A DNA stretch of 64,000 nt, from positions 28,825 to 92,824 of the forward strand of contig KN805451.1 of assembly GCA_000818945.1 (NCBI GenBank). Reading direction: 5' to 3'. Source of the stretch: Schizochytrium sp. CCTCC M209059. Lineage: Eukaryota; Sar; Bigyra; Thraustochytrida; Thraustochytriidae. How positions within the stretch are numbered: position 1 is the first letter of the stretch; every line of letters starts with the position of its first letter. A program made the translations under genes and the position numbers. Positions 27,928 to 37,086 of the stretch are shown here, piece after piece. The notes below the pieces were generated by a model, which saw only the letters and a program-made list of their open reading frames with translations, did not search any database and was not told the origin of the DNA.

Positions 27928-29343
27928 TTAGGGTTTCCAGTCGAGCATATGCATGAAACAGGCCACCTCGTTATTGGGCCAAGAGGCCCATTCAGCATCA
28001 GTAAAGTGATGAGAGCAGAAGGACCGCAGCTCATCCGCCTTTGCGCAACCAAGGACCATATCTTGCGCGGCCGCGTTCGTGAGAATGGCTGCATTCATCG
28101 CATGTATCGCCCACTTTTTCTCCACCAATGTGATGCGCGAATGCGCAATAATCTCCACAAGAGTGATGACAATGCCAGATTGCTGAGCCAAGCTCTGGTT
28201 ACGAAGGTGATCGCGACATACGGTGGCCACCGCGCGAAGTGCTGCGACGCAACCCTTTGACGAGATCTTGTTCCCTTGCTGGTGAACAGCTACCATCTGG
28301 CTCAAGCCAAGTGTTGACCCAACGTAACTCATGAAGCCATGATGCGACGGCTCGCTCGAGCCTTCAAAGAGAGGATTTGAAAGACGGGCTTGCAAGACGT
28401 CCAGAATTTTTCCAAAAATGCCTCCAGACACTAGGACATCCTGCACTTCTTTTCCACCGAGCCAGGCCCAAAAGCAAATATGCTTCAGCTGAGTTTGAAG
28501 ATGTTCCTCATCTTGCAGATCAAGCGGCTTGTTTTCAAGACTGTGAGCATCATCCAAGTATGGCGACTCTTCGGTCCCTTGGTCACGCATCTTCTCTCGC
28601 CGGGCCTGGTCCATGCGGTCTTTGTGCGCGTTTTGCGCAGCTTGGATGCTACGCAGAGTGTTATCGCGATCAGTGACCGAATTCCGAATGCGCATCGAGG
28701 CTCGCGAAAACATGCCCACCACGTTCGAAATGTTGGAGGAAAGACTTGAGCGCGAGTTGGAGTTCATGCTCGTAATGTCCACCGCAGAGCTCTTATTTCG
28801 TACAAAGACTCCTCTGCTATTACGCCTTCCTTGCATCGTAGCGACATCGATATGACCCGAGAGTTTTCGGGTGGGCAGCTCACGGGATGTTGACATTTTC
28901 ATCGAAGCGCCTGCGCTCGCAATCGAGCCCGCACTACTTCTAGAAGTGGAGAGGCGTCGTGCGATCGAAGTTGCAGCTGAGGATCGCCTCCGAGTTGCGT
29001 GGCCTACGCTCTCTCCGCGCGCATTTGCGAAAAAAGCTGTCGCTGGTGTCATTGGACTTGACTTTTGACCACGGACATCTTCTTCGGTCCCGCGCCTAAA
29101 ATCGAGCACGCTCGCGCTAGCTCTCGTTTGCCGTGGTGAACTTCCAAGCTTTGAGGACTCGCTAGCGTCTCTCGTTACGTCTCGTTTGGGCACCGGACTG
29201 CGACGTGAGAAACTTGCAGTTGGGTTAGCCTTCATGGAGTACCCTGTGACTGCGGCGGCTTGCTTGGTCTCATCCTCCTTGAATGCTATGTTTCTTTGGT
29301 CACCGTTTTTCAGCTCGACAATTTTATCATCTTTCTCTGCCAT
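27928..29343 (-). CDS. ARM-like helical-repeat protein of unknown function
   Basis: From the ATG at 29343 the product has 471 residues. The N-terminal ~270 are Ser/Arg-rich and probably disordered, with many SRRSS-type motifs that could be kinase sites. The C-terminal ~190 residues are helical with an armadillo-like look: KILDVLQARL, VAALRAVATVCRDHLRNQSL, IVITLVEIIAHS, KKWAIHAMNAAILTNAA. Such repeats usually mediate protein binding. No catalytic motif, signal peptide or membrane segment is seen. I do not recognise an orthologue. The frame is open to 29481 but begins at a less convincing position. Confidence 0.65.
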   Translation of the reverse strand: MAEKDDKIVELKNGDQRNIAFKEDETKQAAAVTGYSMKANPTASFSRRSPVPKRDVTRDASESSKLGSSPRQTRASASVLDFRRGTEEDVRGQKSSPMTPATAFFANARGESVGHATRRRSSAATSIARRLSTSRSSAGSIASAGASMKMSTSRELPTRKLSGHIDVATMQGRRNSRGVFVRNKSSAVDITSMNSNSRSSLSSNISNVVGMFSRASMRIRNSVTDRDNTLRSIQAAQNAHKDRMDQARREKMRDQGTEESPYLDDAHSLENKPLDLQDEEHLQTQLKHICFWAWLGGKEVQDVLVSGGIFGKILDVLQARLSNPLFEGSSEPSHHGFMSYVGSTLGLSQMVAVHQQGNKISSKGCVAALRAVATVCRDHLRNQSLAQQSGIVITLVEIIAHSRITLVEKKWAIHAMNAAILTNAAAQDMVLGCAKADELRSFCSHHFTDAEWASWPNNEVACFMHMLDWKP

Positions 29344-29955
29344 CTTGACAACGCTGCTGGCCGGCGCCTGCCACCAAAAGCTCTCGAGTCTGCACCGAGC
29401 GGGTTGGCCGCGCGGGTCCGGGTCCGGTCTGCGCGCAATGAACCTCAACTTTATTGACAGAAAGAATGGAATGCACGTCATGTTAAAAGAGGTCTAACGG
29501 CTCGCAAAAGAGATATTAGGCTGCTTTATTTACAAAAAAAAAATGTTGGAAAGAGGCGTGCACTTGTGCAGAGTGAGTCAGACAATCAATAATGTTGATG
29601 ATCATACACGTGACTAACGAAGGGGACAAATGATGTAGTAAGCGAGCCGACCTGACAAGTAAGTCACTCGAGGGATATTACCTTAGCGATACATGACAAC
29701 AGCAGCAGCAGCAGATGGAACACACAAAAAAAAGGCCACACCGAGCCAAGCCAGCCTGAGGCCAGGCCAAGCCAAGCCAAGGCCAGAGGCGAGGCCGGTC
29801 GCGCTTCCGTGTCCGCGATGTACCCCGGGTCCAAGCTGGGCTGAGCTGAGTTGAGTTGACCTCCATTTTCGTCATTTTCTCTTCTAAGAATGATATTTTT
29901 AAATGATTAGGACGCGACAGATCTGTAACCGAGATTTTGGGCGAGCTTTCATTGC
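29344..29955. other. Intergenic region with CCAAG-type repeats
   Basis: Contains the promoter side of the ARM-like gene and the 3' flank of the first hydroxylase gene. A degenerate direct repeat of CCAAG/GCCAGG units lies at about 29743-29785. No gene is supported. Confidence 0.55.
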
Positions 29956-31005
29956 TCAAAGCTCCCAGCGAATGGTTCCAAGAACAACGTCGATCCAAGG
30001 CGTAATAGAATAGTTCGCCTTGAGGATACGATGGTGAAGCTCGTGGAACCAGGTGTTGTAGTCATCGAACTGCTGGGTCCATGTGGACAAGGGGCCAATA
30101 AGTGCCATTGTAGGTAGAGGCTTGCCGGCATGCGATTCCATTTCGTGCCAGAAGATATATGAACCCAAGACGGAAATGTCAAATTGATCGATGGGTCCAA
30201 TGAGAGTCTCATAGCTGGCTGCCGCGGCAAGGAAAGGGAGAAAAGCCTCGATAACAAGGTCCCACCAGTCAAAGTGAAAATTGGTGGTGAGCTGCGTGCA
30301 GTTGTCTTCGTGGTGCGTCCGATGGTTCTTGGCGTAGACACCCTTCATGTGAAGCACGCGGTGACCGAGCCAAAAGAAGATGTCAACGACGGCGCGGAAC
30401 CACATGAGGCGCCCCACGAAGCGCAGCGGGCGCCACGGACCCTGCTTGTGGCCAACGTCATCCTTTTTGACGAAGGCAAAGGCCTGCGGCAAGGTCATGA
30501 TCGTGCTGGCGACAAAGTTACACGTTGCATAGTCTTTGATCACTTCGAAAAGCGTGCGCGCCCGCCGCTTATTTGAAAAGAAGGGAATGTGCTTGTAGAT
30601 GTGGTTAATAACGATCGCATGCCAAAGCGTAAGAAAGTCAACGGTTACGACGCTGCTGAGCATCATCTTCAAAAACACTTTCGGCACGGAGTCGCCCTTT
30701 TTCAGATCGCCAATGGCAAAGTTCTTCGCTGCTGCCGCGGCCCAAATGGACGTGTTCATGAGCAGCCACGAGAAGACAGGGTGGTCCTGGATCTTCTCTG
30801 CGGTAGGGGCGCGCTGGGCCTTGCCTGTATGCTTCGCTTTTTCCATCTCCTCCAGTCGCTTGGCCTTGACCTTGTCTGCACTTTTGAAGCCGTAGAGGAC
30901 CGTGACGGCGGCGAGCAGTACCGCCGCTTTCTGCTCATTGGTCTGCACCAAGTTGGCCAGGATTCCCCTCAGGCCACCGCCGCTCTTCGAGGTTGCGACG
31001 CTCAT
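29956..31005 (-). CDS. Fatty acid hydroxylase/sterol desaturase superfamily protein, paralogue 1
   Basis: The 349-residue membrane enzyme belongs to the di-iron fatty acid hydroxylase superfamily (sterol C-4/C-5 oxidases, wax and ceramide hydroxylases). The histidine clusters are present: HRVLH and HRTHH in the middle, HEMESH after a hydrophobic stretch, and FHELHHR near the C-terminus, followed by SITPWIDVVLGTIRW. Hydrophobic segments sit near residues 28-40, 88-115 and 245-265. It is the downstream-most of three tandem minus-strand paralogues. Which lipid it oxidises cannot be told from sequence. A 25-bp block about 343 bp upstream of the ATG is shared with paralogue 2. Confidence 0.88.
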   Translation of the reverse strand: MSVATSKSGGGLRGILANLVQTNEQKAAVLLAAVTVLYGFKSADKVKAKRLEEMEKAKHTGKAQRAPTAEKIQDHPVFSWLLMNTSIWAAAAAKNFAIGDLKKGDSVPKVFLKMMLSSVVTVDFLTLWHAIVINHIYKHIPFFSNKRRARTLFEVIKDYATCNFVASTIMTLPQAFAFVKKDDVGHKQGPWRPLRFVGRLMWFRAVVDIFFWLGHRVLHMKGVYAKNHRTHHEDNCTQLTTNFHFDWWDLVIEAFLPFLAAAASYETLIGPIDQFDISVLGSYIFWHEMESHAGKPLPTMALIGPLSTWTQQFDDYNTWFHELHHRILKANYSITPWIDVVLGTIRWEL

Positions 31006-31156
31006 CGTGGGCTTGGTAGATTTGCGGAGCTAGGCTACGAAGCGCGGGACGCGATCACAAGACTTCTCTTCTTCTCTTTCTCTGGTGCTCGTTTCCTTTT
31101 TCTCTTGCCTGCAAATCGGGGTCTGCCCGCGAGCCTTTCTTTCTTTCCCTCCCTCC

Positions 31157-31330
31157 CTGCTGCCCTCGCAATGTTCCCCGAGTTCTTCCTCGTTTGCGTG
31201 CGCCTTTGTCCCCTGCTCGCGAGCCAGCCTTCGCTTCCCTTCCCTTGCCTTCCCTTCCCTTCCCTGCCGCCTTCGCAGCGCTCCCCGGATTCTTCCTCGT
31301 TTGCGTGCGCTCTCTTCCCCTGCTCGCTCG
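31157..31330. repeat. Imperfect direct duplication in the paralogue 1 leader/promoter
   Basis: Segments 31157-31223 and 31264-31330 align with about 107-bp offset. Both share the core TTCTTCCTCGTTTGCGTGCG, with scattered substitutions around it. The intervening ~40 bp is a TTCCC-type simple repeat. Confidence 0.85.
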
Positions 31331-31347
31331 CACGGAGCGCGCCGCGA

Positions 31348-31372
31348 GTCCGACGCGGGGCGCGCCAAAAGG
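31348..31372. promoter_or_regulatory. Upstream block shared with paralogue 2 (copy A)
   Basis: This 25-bp segment matches 33269-33294 with a single one-base gap. It lies about 343 bp upstream of its own gene; the partner lies about 371 bp upstream of paralogue 2. A second shared 12-bp motif (ATGCGGATGCGG) follows at 31513-31524 and 33430-33441, with nearly equal spacing. This is either a conserved regulatory element or unerased duplication homology. Confidence 0.5.
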
Positions 31373-31851
31373 TGCCGCCCAGGCGACGCCGACACGTGCC
31401 AAGATACGCTTGATGTCCGTCGCCCCGCGCGCCGCCGCCACTGGGACGGTGCAGGCGCCACTGTGTGCGTGTGGGGGGGAGGGGGGTCACTCCGATTGCG
31501 TGCCTTGCGTGCATGCGGATGCGGCTCTGGCGTCATAGCGAGGGCGCTTGGAAGAGGGGGAGCGAAGAGGGCAAGACGTGGCAGACAGCTAGGTAGTTGG
31601 TCGCGAGGGAGGTGACGAGGATGTCGGGGGTGGCGGCGTGGACGAGGACGTTCGATTCGAGGCGTCAAGATGAGCATATGTCTTGCGTCGCGAACGTCAT
31701 GCCTCAAGATGAACGAACGCAAGTCTTACGTGAGGTAGGTGACACATACGGCCACGTCGTCAAGAGATGAAAACGCTAGAAGTAGACATGGACGTGCACA
31801 GGACGGGAAATAATTATAAAAGCCTTTTCACAGGGTGAGAGCGGAGTGAGA

Positions 31852-32898
31852 TCAGAGTTCCCAGCGGATGGTGCCGAGAAGGACGTCGATCCAAGGGGTA
31901 ATTGAGTAATTGGCCTTGAGGATGCGATGGTGCAGCTCGTGAAACCAGACATTGTAGTCGTCGAACTCCTGCGTCCAGGTAGACAAGGGCGCGATGAGCG
32001 GCATCGAGGGCAGAGGCTTGCCGGCATGCGACTCGATTTCATGCCAAAAGATGTAGGTGCCGATGAGCGAGGCGTCGAATTGATCAATGGGCCCAAAGGC
32101 CTTTTCGTACGCGATGGCAGACGCGAGGAAAGGAACAAAGGCCTCGATGACGAGGTCCCACCAGTCAAAGTGATAGTTTGTGGTGAGTTGCGTGGCATTA
32201 TCCTCGTGGTGCGTGCGGTGGTTCTTGGAGTAGACCCCCTTCATGTGTAGCACGCGATGACCAAGCCAAAAGACGATGTCGACGCCAACGCGGAACCATA
32301 TGAGGCGGCCCAGAAAGCGGAGTGGACGCCATGGGCCCTCCTGGTGGTTGGCGTCGGTTTTGCCCAAGAAGCCGTATGCTTGGGTAATGTTAATGAGGCT
32401 GTTCGCGACAAAGTTGCACTTGGCGTAGTCCTTGATCACCTCCCAGAGCGAGCGAGGGCGCCTCTTATTTGAGAAGAAGGGAATGTGCCCATAGAGCTTA
32501 TTGATGACATAGGCATGCCACAGGACGCAAAAGTCGGTGGTCACGAAGCTACCTAGCATCATCTTGAGCCAGGCTTTTCCAAAGGAGTCTCCGATCTTGA
32601 GGTCTCCGACAAACTTTTGTTTGAGCGCAACCACGGCCCATACCGAGGAATTCGTGAGGAGCCACGCAGCCACGGGATGGTCTTGCGGTTCTTGCGCGGT
32701 TGGCGCACGCTGCGCCTTGCCGTTGCGCTCGGCCCACTCGGCCTCCTGCAGGCGCTTGGCCTTGACCTTGCTGGCGCTCTTGAACCCATACAGAACCGTG
32801 GCCGCCGCAAGCAGTAGCGCCGCTTTCTGTTCTGTGGTCTGCGTGACTTTCGCCAGCAGCCCGCCGCCGGCGCTCTTACTGCCCTGCACCGTCGCCAT
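31852..32898 (-). CDS. Fatty acid hydroxylase/sterol desaturase superfamily protein, paralogue 2
   Basis: A 348-residue paralogue very similar to paralogue 1 throughout. It has the same histidine clusters (HRVLH, HRTHH, HEIESH, FHELHHR) and the same end, SITPWIDVLLGTIRW. The N-terminus differs mainly in the first 15 residues, and the region before the first helix carries the shared AQRAPTA..DHPV segment. Intact clusters imply an active di-iron oxidase acting on a membrane lipid. It lies between paralogues 1 and 3 on the same strand, each with its own 0.7-0.85 kb upstream region, so the three are probably separate transcripts. Confidence 0.88.
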   Translation of the reverse strand: MATVQGSKSAGGGLLAKVTQTTEQKAALLLAAATVLYGFKSASKVKAKRLQEAEWAERNGKAQRAPTAQEPQDHPVAAWLLTNSSVWAVVALKQKFVGDLKIGDSFGKAWLKMMLGSFVTTDFCVLWHAYVINKLYGHIPFFSNKRRPRSLWEVIKDYAKCNFVANSLINITQAYGFLGKTDANHQEGPWRPLRFLGRLIWFRVGVDIVFWLGHRVLHMKGVYSKNHRTHHEDNATQLTTNYHFDWWDLVIEAFVPFLASAIAYEKAFGPIDQFDASLIGTYIFWHEIESHAGKPLPSMPLIAPLSTWTQEFDDYNVWFHELHHRILKANYSITPWIDVLLGTIRWEL

Positions 32899-33609
32899 CT
32901 TCTAGGCGACCCAGTTGTCCTCGGCGAGCTCCTTCGCTCTCGCGCTTCTCGGCGTCGGGCTTCCTCCGCGTTCAGGTTTTGCCCTCCTCCTTCCTCCGCG
33001 TCTGCATTTACTTTACGTTGGACGCGCGATCTGCTTCTCGAGCCCCGCCGCGCGACAGTTATTCCGAGTCCCTGTCACTGTCGCTGTCTCGCTGTCCTGT
33101 CAGAGCAGCGGCCGCGCGGGCTACTTACGTACTATACGTAGAAGGCCTAGTACTTTTGGTATATACAATGACACCTAAATGTAGTATAGTATATAGTAGT
33201 AGTAGTACTACGCAAGTGGTTAGTTAGTCAGAAAATGCTTGTGCCTGGGACGCGCGTCCCTCCACTCGGTCCGACGCGGGGCGGCGCCAAAAGGCGGCGG
33301 AGGTCGACGGCGAACCCGGATCTTTCTTCTTTCTGGGCCGGCCGGAGGAGGGGGGAGCGAGGAGAAAGAGCAAGAGCGAGAGTGAGAGCGAGAAAAGAGG
33401 AGGCGGTGCCGCCACCGGTGCGTATCGCAATGCGGATGCGGAGGGCGAACGAGTGGGCATTGGGGACCAAGAGGAAACAGTGGACCAGGGAGGACCGCTT
33501 GCTCGCGGTCTGAGGGAGACCGTGAAAATGGCATGTGAGCGAGGAGGAACTGGAAAGGGTTTTTTAGACATGACATCATGCGATAATAATGCGGGCTGCG
33601 GACGCGAGA
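32899..33609. other. Upstream region of hydroxylase paralogue 2
   Basis: Contains the promoter and leader of paralogue 2 and the short 3' flank of paralogue 3. A short AT-rich island (about 33135-33215, with TAGTATA repeats) interrupts otherwise GC-rich DNA. The block shared with paralogue 1 is at 33269-33294. No gene is supported. Confidence 0.6.
33269..33294. promoter_or_regulatory. Upstream block shared with paralogue 1 (copy B)
   Basis: Partner of 31348-31372, one base longer because of an inserted G. No counterpart was found upstream of paralogue 3. Confidence 0.5.
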
Positions 33610-34635
33610 CTAAAGGTCCCAACGATCCGTTCCCATGAGCTGGTCGAACCACGGGGTGATGGAGAGGTTATACTTGAGGGTGCGATGGTGGATCTCGTGA
33701 AACCAAGAGTTGAAGTCGTCGAACTTTTGGGTCCAGGTCGAAAGAGGCGCGAGAAAAGGCATGGTGGGCATGGGCTTGCCAGCATGCGACTCGATCTCGT
33801 GCCAGAAAATGTAGGTGCTGAGCAACGACATGTCGAACTGATCGATGGCGCCAAAGAATTTCTTGTAGCTTGCAGTGGCGAGAATGAACGGCACGTAGGC
33901 TTCAATAACGAGATCCCACCAGTCGAAATGATAGTTTGTCGTAAGCTGCGTGGCGCTGTGTTCGTGATGCGTGCGGTGACCCACGGCGTAGACCTTTTTC
34001 GAGTGAAGGACGCGATGGCCGGCCCAAAAGAAGACGTCAACAATGACGCGGAACCACACGAGGCGCGCAAGAAAGCGCAGAGGGCGCCAGGGTCCATAAG
34101 GCTCTGGGATAATTTTCTTTTTGAGAAAGCCGTGGACCTGTAAGACGCCCAGGAGCAACTTGGCAAAGCCGTTGCACTTCATGTAGTCGACAAAGACATC
34201 CCAGGAGGTCTGTTTGAGGCGCTTATCCGAGAAAAAGGGGACATGCGCGTAGACCTTGTTAATGAGAATGGAGTTGACGCCGACCGATCCGTCGACCAGA
34301 ATGGAGTTGCCAATCACCATTCTTGCAAAGGTCACGGCGAAGGACTCGCGAGGATCCATCTCACCAACGAGCTTGTACTTGGCCAGCACGGCGGCCCACA
34401 CGGACGCATTGGTGATGGCCCACGAGGCCACAGGGTGGTCCTGGATCTTGTCCGCGTTAGGCCTTCGCTGCGCCTTTCCCTTGCGCTCAATCTCCTCCTG
34501 ACGCAGAGCCTTGACCTCGTCCGCGCTCACGAACCCGTAGGCCACCGTGGCCAGCGCGAGCCCCGCGGCCAGCTTCTGCTCGGTTGTCGTCAGGAACGGC
34601 AGGCCGCCCGCGCGCGCGCTCGTCGTCGTGGCCAT
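33610..34635 (-). CDS. Fatty acid hydroxylase/sterol desaturase superfamily protein, paralogue 3
   Basis: A 341-residue paralogue with the same architecture but more divergent than paralogues 1 and 2. Histidine clusters are HRVLH, HRTHH, HEIESH and FHEIHHR, and it ends SITPWFDQLMGTDRW. The sequence after the first histidine cluster differs (SKKVYAVGHRTHHEHSATQ, with an extra His), and the central segment carries a KKKII insertion instead of KxDxxH. This suggests an older duplication or relaxed and altered substrate choice. The gene is divergent from the beta-lactamase-fold gene across a 0.64-kb promoter region. Confidence 0.88.
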   Translation of the reverse strand: MATTTSARAGGLPFLTTTEQKLAAGLALATVAYGFVSADEVKALRQEEIERKGKAQRRPNADKIQDHPVASWAITNASVWAAVLAKYKLVGEMDPRESFAVTFARMVIGNSILVDGSVGVNSILINKVYAHVPFFSDKRLKQTSWDVFVDYMKCNGFAKLLLGVLQVHGFLKKKIIPEPYGPWRPLRFLARLVWFRVIVDVFFWAGHRVLHSKKVYAVGHRTHHEHSATQLTTNYHFDWWDLVIEAYVPFILATASYKKFFGAIDQFDMSLLSTYIFWHEIESHAGKPMPTMPFLAPLSTWTQKFDDFNSWFHEIHHRTLKYNLSITPWFDQLMGTDRWDL

Positions 34636-35200
34636 GGCGCGTGCTTCTGTCCTTCGTGTACATCCGCAGCCCCGCGTACGCTGCGCCGCTCCCCGCCTCT
34701 TGGTCCTGCCACGGCGCGCGCGAAGTGGTTCTGCTTCTGCGGCCCGCCGCGTGTTTCTGCATCGTCCGGTCCGAACCCGACTGCGAGCTCGTCGCCGCTG
34801 GGGGTCCTCGGTCGTTGATCATTAGCTGAGCCATGGGCAGGTCGTTCGGCAGGCGCAAGATCCGGCCGTCGGACTCGATAATGCACAGCGCGGCGCGAGC
34901 ACGGACGGCGCCCTGGACGACGCTCGCTGCCGCGAAGCCCCGCGTAGGCTGGGACGAGGAGGATGATTATAGAGGAGCCCGGAGTTGCCAAGGACACCTG
35001 CCCGGGCTGTAAGCCAGGTTTACCCCCGGAGTTGCGCGGACGGCACGGTAAAAAATAAAAAGCGGGGTGTGCGCCGGGCGAGAGCGGCTTGCGAGATAGA
35101 TAGAAGATCGCTGCGCAGAGAATCGGAATGGGCGCGAGGTAGTACCGCTTGGCGGGGGAGCAGCTGCAGATCGCGAACGAGCAGGTGGCTGACTGACTGA

Positions 35201-35232
<32 letters not shown>

Positions 35233-35278
35233 ACGGAAAGGAGGATTGCGAGGAAAGAGCAAGGGAGAGAAAAGAAGA
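34636..35278. other. Divergent promoter region, hydroxylase 3 / esterase
   Basis: Contains both promoters. A CTGA/CTGG tetranucleotide repeat (about 35188-35232) ends about 45 bp before the esterase ATG, so it probably lies in the transcribed leader. No gene is supported. Confidence 0.6.
35188..35232. repeat. GACT/GGCT tetranucleotide microsatellite
   Basis: About four GACT units passing into about seven GGCT units, just upstream of the esterase start. Confidence 0.85.
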
Positions 35279-36601
35279 ATGCACGACTACACGGGCGCCG
35301 ACGTGGGCCTGCCGTGGGCGGAGCGCGCGGAGACCGTGGGCATCTCGTCGCCGGCGCTAGCGAGACTCGATGCCTTCTTGGAGCATACCGTGGACGAGGC
35401 CGTGGGGCACAACTTCCCCATGGCAGGAGCGCTTATTGTGAGACATGGCAAGGTCGTGTACTACAAGGGCAAGGGAGAGGCCCTGACGGAAAAGGGAACG
35501 CCCTTGGAGCACGACAGCATTTTTCGCATCTATTCCATGACGAAACCCATTACCTCACTGGCCCTGCTCATGCTCCTCGAAGAGGGCAAGCTCACTCTCG
35601 ACCAGCCCGCATACTTGTACCTGGGTCCCAAGTGGAAGAAGTCCAACATGCGCGTCTTGTACAAGGCTGGCGCAGAGACTGTCCCCTGCGAGCGCAGTAT
35701 CACCATTCGCCACCTCTTTACCCATATGGCCGGCCTCTCGTACGGCTTTGAGGGCCTCGTCCCGGAGAACCCAGTGGATCCGCTATACCAGGCGTCTGCA
35801 CGCAAGGCCATCAAAAAGAACGAGAACCTCGAGGAGCTCTGCGACCGCATCGCCGATCTGCCACTTTGCTGCCAGCCGGGTGAGGCCTGGAACTACAGTT
35901 TGGCCACGGATGTGCTCGGTCGCATCGTCGAGGTGATTTCGGGGCAGACTTTGGCCGAATTTTTCCAGGAGCGCATCTTTGGCCCGCTCGACATGCGCGA
36001 CACGGCCTTTCAGCTCGACGAGACAAAGTACGCCCGACTCGTGAGCCTGCATTTGGAACAGCCCGACACCTCCAAGGTGGACATGACCCACTTGCATGTC
36101 AAGCACGGCGAGTACACGAACCGTAAGCGGATGTACTCTGGTGGCGGTGGCCTCGTGTCGACATTCCGAGACTATGCGCGCTTCGCGCAGTTCTGCCTCA
36201 ATCAGGGAGAGCTCGATGGCAAGCGTCTGTTGGGCCGCAAGACCTTTGAGCTTGCGGTACGGAACCATTTGCCGGCCAACAAGGACATTACGCAGCTGAG
36301 CACGCCGAGCTGCTCTGACTACGCTTACCCGGGCCTCGGCTTTGGTCTTGGATTCGCTGTTCAAATGGATCCGGCCTTGAGTTCGACGCAGACCACAGAG
36401 GGTCAATTCTATTGGTCCGGCGCCGCCAGCACGACCTTTTTCTGCGATCCCAAGGAGGACATGTTTGCCATGTTTTTCACCCAGGTTTTTGGTCGTGATG
36501 ACGTCAAGATGCCTCTGCACACTTATTTTCGCAATATTGTCTACGGCACACTCATTGATTCCACTAAGCCGTCCTCGGCCGTGTCGGCAAGCCGTCTCTA
36601 A
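35279..36601 (+). CDS. Beta-lactamase-fold serine hydrolase (class C / family VIII esterase-like)
   Basis: From the ATG at 35279 the product has 440 residues, typical for EstB/LACTB-type serine hydrolases. The SxxK nucleophile motif is Ser86-Met-Thr-Lys89 in IYSMTKPITSLALL. The second active-site element is the tyrosine of WNYSLATDVLGRIVE, and the third is the FYWSGAAST segment near the C-terminus, as in family VIII esterases rather than KTG-bearing lactamases. Likely activity is hydrolysis of short esters or amides; antibiotic resistance is not implied. No signal peptide is visible. The frame extends 11 codons upstream to a TTG, so ATG 35279 is preferred. Confidence 0.88.
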   Translation: MHDYTGADVGLPWAERAETVGISSPALARLDAFLEHTVDEAVGHNFPMAGALIVRHGKVVYYKGKGEALTEKGTPLEHDSIFRIYSMTKPITSLALLMLLEEGKLTLDQPAYLYLGPKWKKSNMRVLYKAGAETVPCERSITIRHLFTHMAGLSYGFEGLVPENPVDPLYQASARKAIKKNENLEELCDRIADLPLCCQPGEAWNYSLATDVLGRIVEVISGQTLAEFFQERIFGPLDMRDTAFQLDETKYARLVSLHLEQPDTSKVDMTHLHVKHGEYTNRKRMYSGGGGLVSTFRDYARFAQFCLNQGELDGKRLLGRKTFELAVRNHLPANKDITQLSTPSCSDYAYPGLGFGLGFAVQMDPALSSTQTTEGQFYWSGAASTTFFCDPKEDMFAMFFTQVFGRDDVKMPLHTYFRNIVYGTLIDSTKPSSAVSASRL

Positions 36602-36870
36602 CCTACATAAATCTTGGCACCAAGGAGTTTCGAAGCAATCGGAGCAGTGCTAGACGCAAGTCCTATTTTCTTATCAATTTTCCTTATTCTACTCTCCTCA
36701 AACTTTTCTATCCCGCAAGCAAGGCAAGCAGACCAAGCAAGTAAGTAAGGAAGGTTCTCCTTGTCGAAACCAGACTCGCACTGCATAGAACAGAAACACA
36801 AACATTGAATTATTTGTCAAACCAAGGTGGAAGATGGAGTAGTCGCCTACTTGACAGAAAGTATTCGAAA

Positions 36871-37086
36871 TCAACGAGAGATGACCTGCTCTTCCGGCGC
36901 GCCATGATGCTTGGGCGCGAGGTGCTTGGGCTCCCAGCAGAGCATAGTGTAAAAGCAGCCGAGAAAGCAGGCGAGGACCATGTCGCAGTTGCAGCAGCCC
37001 TCATTGAAGTACACTGCGCATGGCGGGCAGCACAATTTGCAGCAGCAGCTCGGCGGCGACTTGTAGTCCTCAATCTGGTTCGTCAT
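36871..37086 (-). CDS. Small cysteine-rich Pmp3/UPF0057-like membrane peptide
   Basis: A 71-residue frame from the ATG at 37086. Its core, CCPPCAVYFNEGC followed by a hydrophobic MVLACFLGCFYTMLCW helix, aligns by eye with the Pmp3/UPF0057 pattern PPLAVFLxxGC then a second helix. Pmp3-type proteolipids sit in the plasma membrane and affect ion homeostasis under stress. This copy is loaded with cysteine (12 of 71 residues), including a CCCKLCC cluster before the first helix that could be palmitoylated. The His/Glu-rich tail is not typical. The assignment rests on pattern only, so the frame could be something else. Confidence 0.5.
   Translation of the reverse strand: MTNQIEDYKSPPSCCCKLCCPPCAVYFNEGCCNCDMVLACFLGCFYTMLCWEPKHLAPKHHGAPEEQVISR

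Larger units (their letters stand above)
31006..31851. other. Upstream region of hydroxylase paralogue 1
   Basis: Contains the promoter and leader of paralogue 1. It has a C/T-rich stretch with an imperfect ~67-bp duplication (31157-31223 and 31264-31330) and a 25-bp block (31348-31372) that also occurs upstream of paralogue 2. Long frames here are Arg/Ser-rich shadows of the C/T-rich DNA and are not called. Confidence 0.6.

Noticed and set aside
29956..34635. Biosynthetic gene cluster with the neighbouring esterase and epoxide hydrolase
   Set aside because: Orientation differs and the genes have separate upstream regions; co-regulation is not shown by the sequence.
35279..36601. Antibiotic-resistance beta-lactamase
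   Set aside because: It has SxxK and the fold, but the KTG element is replaced by an esterase-type WSGAA segment, so esterase is more likely.
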